Below, piece by piece: positions 61,866 to 64,000 of a stretch of 64,000 bases of DNA. Numbering within the stretch: the stretch's first letter is position 1; each line of letters opens with the position of its first letter. The DNA lies in contig NZ_CP104272.1 of NCBI RefSeq assembly GCF_025244865.1, forward strand, positions 2,852,001-2,916,000, written 5' to 3'. Both the position numbers and the translations under genes were made by a program. The notes below the pieces were generated by a model. It made no database searches, was not told where the DNA came from, and saw only the letters and a program-made list of their open reading frames with translations. This DNA comes from Arthrobacter sp. zg-Y1110 (GTDB lineage: Bacteria; Actinomycetota; Actinomycetes; Actinomycetales; Micrococcaceae).

Positions 61866-62270
61866 GTGAGCATTTCCAGTGTCAGCAAATCCGGTCTCAG
61901 CAACTGCAGCGGCTTCGCCCCCGGGCACAACATCCATTGGATCCATCGCCGCCGCCTCGAGGGCTGGGAGCAGTGGTCGGACGTCGAAGTCACGGCCGAT
62001 CCGCAGCTGGACCTCATCTATCTGGTGTCCGACGGAACCCAGCACCTGATGTGGTTCCACAACGTTCCGGCCGTCGCCACTGCGCTCGCGGCCGCCGTCG
62101 ACACCCCGCAGTGGTGCCAGCGCTATTCCACACTGATGGTGCCCGGCGGATTCGATTCGGATGCCCGGAGTTCTTTTTTCTACTTGGCCCGGCCGGAGCG
62201 GGTGGTTCCATGCAACGGCTCCCTGGTTCGGGCCCCGGAAACTGAGCGGGTCGAAAAGGCCGGGTCCTAG
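61866..62270 (+). CDS. Hypothetical protein, 134 residues
   Basis: I do not recognise this protein. It has no signal peptide or membrane segment; visible blocks are HNIHWIHRRRLEGWEQWSDV near residue 21, DLIYLVSDGTQHLMWFHN near residue 48 and SSFFYLARPERVVPC near residue 103. The GTG start is set by an aaaggaac site eight bases upstream; longer readings pass through the repeats and are unlikely. It follows a 761-bp gap of repeats and precedes a hairpin terminator. Confidence 0.65.
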   Translation: MSISSVSKSGLSNCSGFAPGHNIHWIHRRRLEGWEQWSDVEVTADPQLDLIYLVSDGTQHLMWFHNVPAVATALAAAVDTPQWCQRYSTLMVPGGFDSDARSSFFYLARPERVVPCNGSLVRAPETERVEKAGS

Positions 62271-62277
62271 CCGTTCG

Positions 62278-62315
62278 GCTCTGCCCCGGGATCCCAACGG
62301 ATAACGGGGCAGAGC
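62278..62315. terminator. Hairpin between convergent genes
   Basis: gctctgccccg (62278-62288) pairs with cggggcagagc (62305-62315), an 11-bp stem with a 16-nt loop and no T-run. It lies between the unknown gene and the convergent CPBP gene and may stop either transcript. Confidence 0.5.
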
Positions 62316-62421
62316 AAGCTACACGGAGGAAACCGGTCGCAGTGGAACGGCGGGGTGCGTGCCCTCCGCTACGAGGCCAGCCACGGACCCCGGCGTTAGC
62401 TGTCCAGAAGGCAGACGGCAG

Positions 62422-63186
62422 CTACTGCTGCAGCAGCTCCGGCGGCACGCTGTAGATGAGGATGACGCCCAGCAGGTTTTTGGCGGCGTGCACACCGTAG
62501 GAAAGCATGAAGTTGTTTCCGGCCCAGACGTAGATGCCCACAAGGGTGGCACCCATCGCCAGGTAGGGCATCAGCACCGGGAGGGACAGGGATTCCTTGC
62601 CCACAATGTGGATCGAGGCGAACAACAGGACCGACAGGATGCAGCAGCCCCAGAGATTCCAGTAGCGGCTGAGCTTGCCGATCAGCAGGTGCCGGAAAAT
62701 GTACTCCTCGACAAAGGGCGCCAGCACCACCAGCAGCGGCACCACCAGCCACGGCGAAACGGACCCCACAAATCCCTCTACGGCTTCCTGGTTTACCGCC
62801 GTTTCGACCTGCCCGCTCAGCAACGCCCCGATCATGGTGACAATAAGCATGGCGATGACGCCGCCAGGAATCAGGGACAGGGACAGCACCGGCCGAGTGG
62901 CCAGGATCTTGGCTTCGCGCACCACGTAGGGCCGGGCCGCGAGGAAAGCCAAGAGGCCGGCAACCCCGTAAAACGCCAGGTTCAGGACGTAGGCAGCTGC
63001 AACCGGATCCGGAACCAGCATCACCAGGACAGGCATAACGAGTCCGGGCGCAAAGCTCAGGACCAGCAGGAACAACACGTAGAAACCTGCTGCCACGGCG
63101 TCACGGCGGGTGAAACGGTAGGAAAGCCACGGAATTTGGGCCGCAGGTCGCCCCGGAGGGCCGGTCCGGTATTCGTTCGCTGTCAT
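62422..63186 (-). CDS. CPBP-family membrane metalloprotease-like protein
   Basis: This 254-residue membrane protein has about six or seven hydrophobic segments and the CPBP/Abi signature: E160-E161-x3-R165 in VEEYIFR, H193 in FASIHIVG and H233/N237 in YGVHAAKN. Members are related to CAAX prenyl proteases or bacteriocin-immunity proteins. The substrate is unknown. The ATG at 63186 gives the family start. It is 41 bp downstream of the NAD(P)HX dehydratase on the same strand. Confidence 0.88.
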   Translation of the reverse strand: MTANEYRTGPPGRPAAQIPWLSYRFTRRDAVAAGFYVLFLLVLSFAPGLVMPVLVMLVPDPVAAAYVLNLAFYGVAGLLAFLAARPYVVREAKILATRPVLSLSLIPGGVIAMLIVTMIGALLSGQVETAVNQEAVEGFVGSVSPWLVVPLLVVLAPFVEEYIFRHLLIGKLSRYWNLWGCCILSVLLFASIHIVGKESLSLPVLMPYLAMGATLVGIYVWAGNNFMLSYGVHAAKNLLGVILIYSVPPELLQQ

Positions 63187-63227
63187 TACCTCAGGATATG
63201 GGCCGTTCCGCCGGGATACAGCCCTCG

Positions 63228-64000
63228 CTAGCTCAACTCCGCGATCACCGGCGGCATGGCCTCGAGCAGTTCCCGTGCCAGGAAGCTGAGCGGTCCCCGC
63301 GAGGCGGAGAGCCGGTCCCCGCTCACCGCGTGCAGATAGGTGCCCCAGCACGCTGCCTGTTCCGGCGTCGCACCGCGGGCCAGGAACCCTCCCACCGCAC
63401 CGGCAAGGACATCCCCGGACCCGGAAGTACCCAGGCCCGAGTTCCCGGCCGGCACTTCCCAGCTCCTTCCGTCAGGCGCGGTAATGACGTTGTGCGCGCT
63501 GACCACCGCGGAGTATTTCCGTGCCACCTCCAGCGAGGCTTTCGGCAGGTCCAGAGAGTCTTCGTCGGCATCCTCGTCCTCGAGGAGACGCAGGATTTCT
63601 GCACCGTTCGGGGTCAGGACCAGCCTGCCGGCCAGGGTGTCGTAAAGTTCCGGCAGCCCGGGCAGCACTCCCAGGGCAAAGGCGTCCAGTACCACCTGCG
63701 TCTTTTTCCCGAGCAGAGGAACCACTGACTGCAGGAGCGCTGCGGCCTGCTCGGCGTCGTCCAGGCCGGGACCGATTACCACTGCCGACGCCGTCGAAAG
63801 ATCGGATTCGAGCACCTTGCCTGCCGCAGCGCCGTCAATCCCGCCGTCTTCCTCCGGCAGTCCCACCACCCCGGATTCGGGGATGGCCACGGCGACGGCG
63901 ATCGCTGCCGATTCCGCCAACCCCATGGTCAGGCGGCCTGCGCCGACCCGCAGCCCGGCAAGCCCGGTCAGCATCACCGCTCCCGGAGTGCTCCGGGCTC
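63228..64000 (-). CDS. nnrD: ADP/ATP-dependent NAD(P)H-hydrate dehydratase (partial, 5' end outside the window)
   Basis: This ribokinase-like enzyme repairs hydrated NAD(P)H. The visible part holds VVIGPGLDDAE, LDAFAL, LTPNGAEILRLL and the catalytic Asp in LGTSGSGDVLAG near the C-terminus. The frame stays open to base 64000 (ARSTPGAVMLTGLAG at the edge), so the real start lies beyond the window; the GTG at 63977 is internal. Loss of the N-terminal epimerase domain cannot be judged. It is probably in one operon with the CPBP gene. Confidence 0.9.
   Translation of the reverse strand, partial: ARSTPGAVMLTGLAGLRVGAGRLTMGLAESAAIAVAVAIPESGVVGLPEEDGGIDGAAAGKVLESDLSTASAVVIGPGLDDAEQAAALLQSVVPLLGKKTQVVLDAFALGVLPGLPELYDTLAGRLVLTPNGAEILRLLEDEDADEDSLDLPKASLEVARKYSAVVSAHNVITAPDGRSWEVPAGNSGLGTSGSGDVLAGAVGGFLARGATPEQAACWGTYLHAVSGDRLSASRGPLSFLARELLEAMPPVIAELS

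Overview
The window is chromosomal DNA from a high-GC Gram-positive actinobacterium. Menaquinone genes, a DUF222/HNH protein, a phenylacetate (paa) catabolon, a CebR-type cellobiose operon and overall gene style fit the Micrococcaceae (Arthrobacter and relatives); this placement is inferred from gene content, not from a marker gene. I see no rRNA, tRNA, CRISPR array, prophage or intact insertion sequence. Genes are dense, and only two gaps exceed 300 bp: the ceb promoter region (45863-46234) and a repeat-rich gap (61105-61865).

Layout. 0-8 kb: RarD-like permease, DUF222/HNH protein with a repeat pair upstream, a GABA/aminobutyraldehyde module (gabT, aldehyde dehydrogenase) divergent from a PucR activator, and a glycolipid-binding-like protein. 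8-24 kb: a SUKH-like protein and a HIT protein, then menaquinone genes (polyprenyl diphosphate synthase, MenJ-like reductase, menG, menF, menD, menC) interleaved with a polar amino-acid ABC operon that has two tandem binding proteins, a HhH protein, and a tartrate/D-malate dehydrogenase with a DASS transporter. 24-31.6 kb: PAP2 phosphatase, MFS transporter, MBL hydrolase, and a branched-chain 2-oxoacid dehydrogenase operon (E1a-E1b-E2) divergent from an AsnC/Lrp regulator.

32-37 kb: the leftward operon paaA-B-C-D-E plus a PaaG-like isomerase. 37-46 kb: a membrane protein with a pentapeptide-like repeat, a prolyl-oligopeptidase-like S9 peptidase, and the complete cebE-cebF-cebG-bglC-cebR operon with two perfect CebR boxes. 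46-56 kb: DedA, then paaI-paaK-paaR (rightward), a 55-residue membrane protein, an unrecognised protein, an MFS transporter divergent from a CGNR protein, and paaZ. 56-64 kb: a secreted SGNH hydrolase with Gly-His repeats, a BBE-type FAD oxidase, a LigC-type ATP-dependent DNA ligase with a small hydrolase, an LLM flavin oxidoreductase, the repeat-rich gap, a small unknown protein, a CPBP protease-like membrane protein, and NAD(P)HX dehydratase running off the right edge.

How it fits together. Phenylacetate is activated by PaaK, epoxidised by PaaABCDE, isomerised by the PaaG-like protein and ring-opened by PaaZ; PaaI rescues CoA. These genes sit in three separated transcription units, each with a similar TetR-type palindrome overlapping its -10 region, so PaaR probably controls all three. 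The ceb operon imports cello-oligosaccharides and hydrolyses them inside the cell. Two ABC operons (amino acid and cello-oligosaccharide) each carry a strong GC hairpin between the binding-protein gene and the permease gene. At least two genes (pucR and the S9 peptidase) look leaderless, with a -10 hexamer six bases before the ATG.
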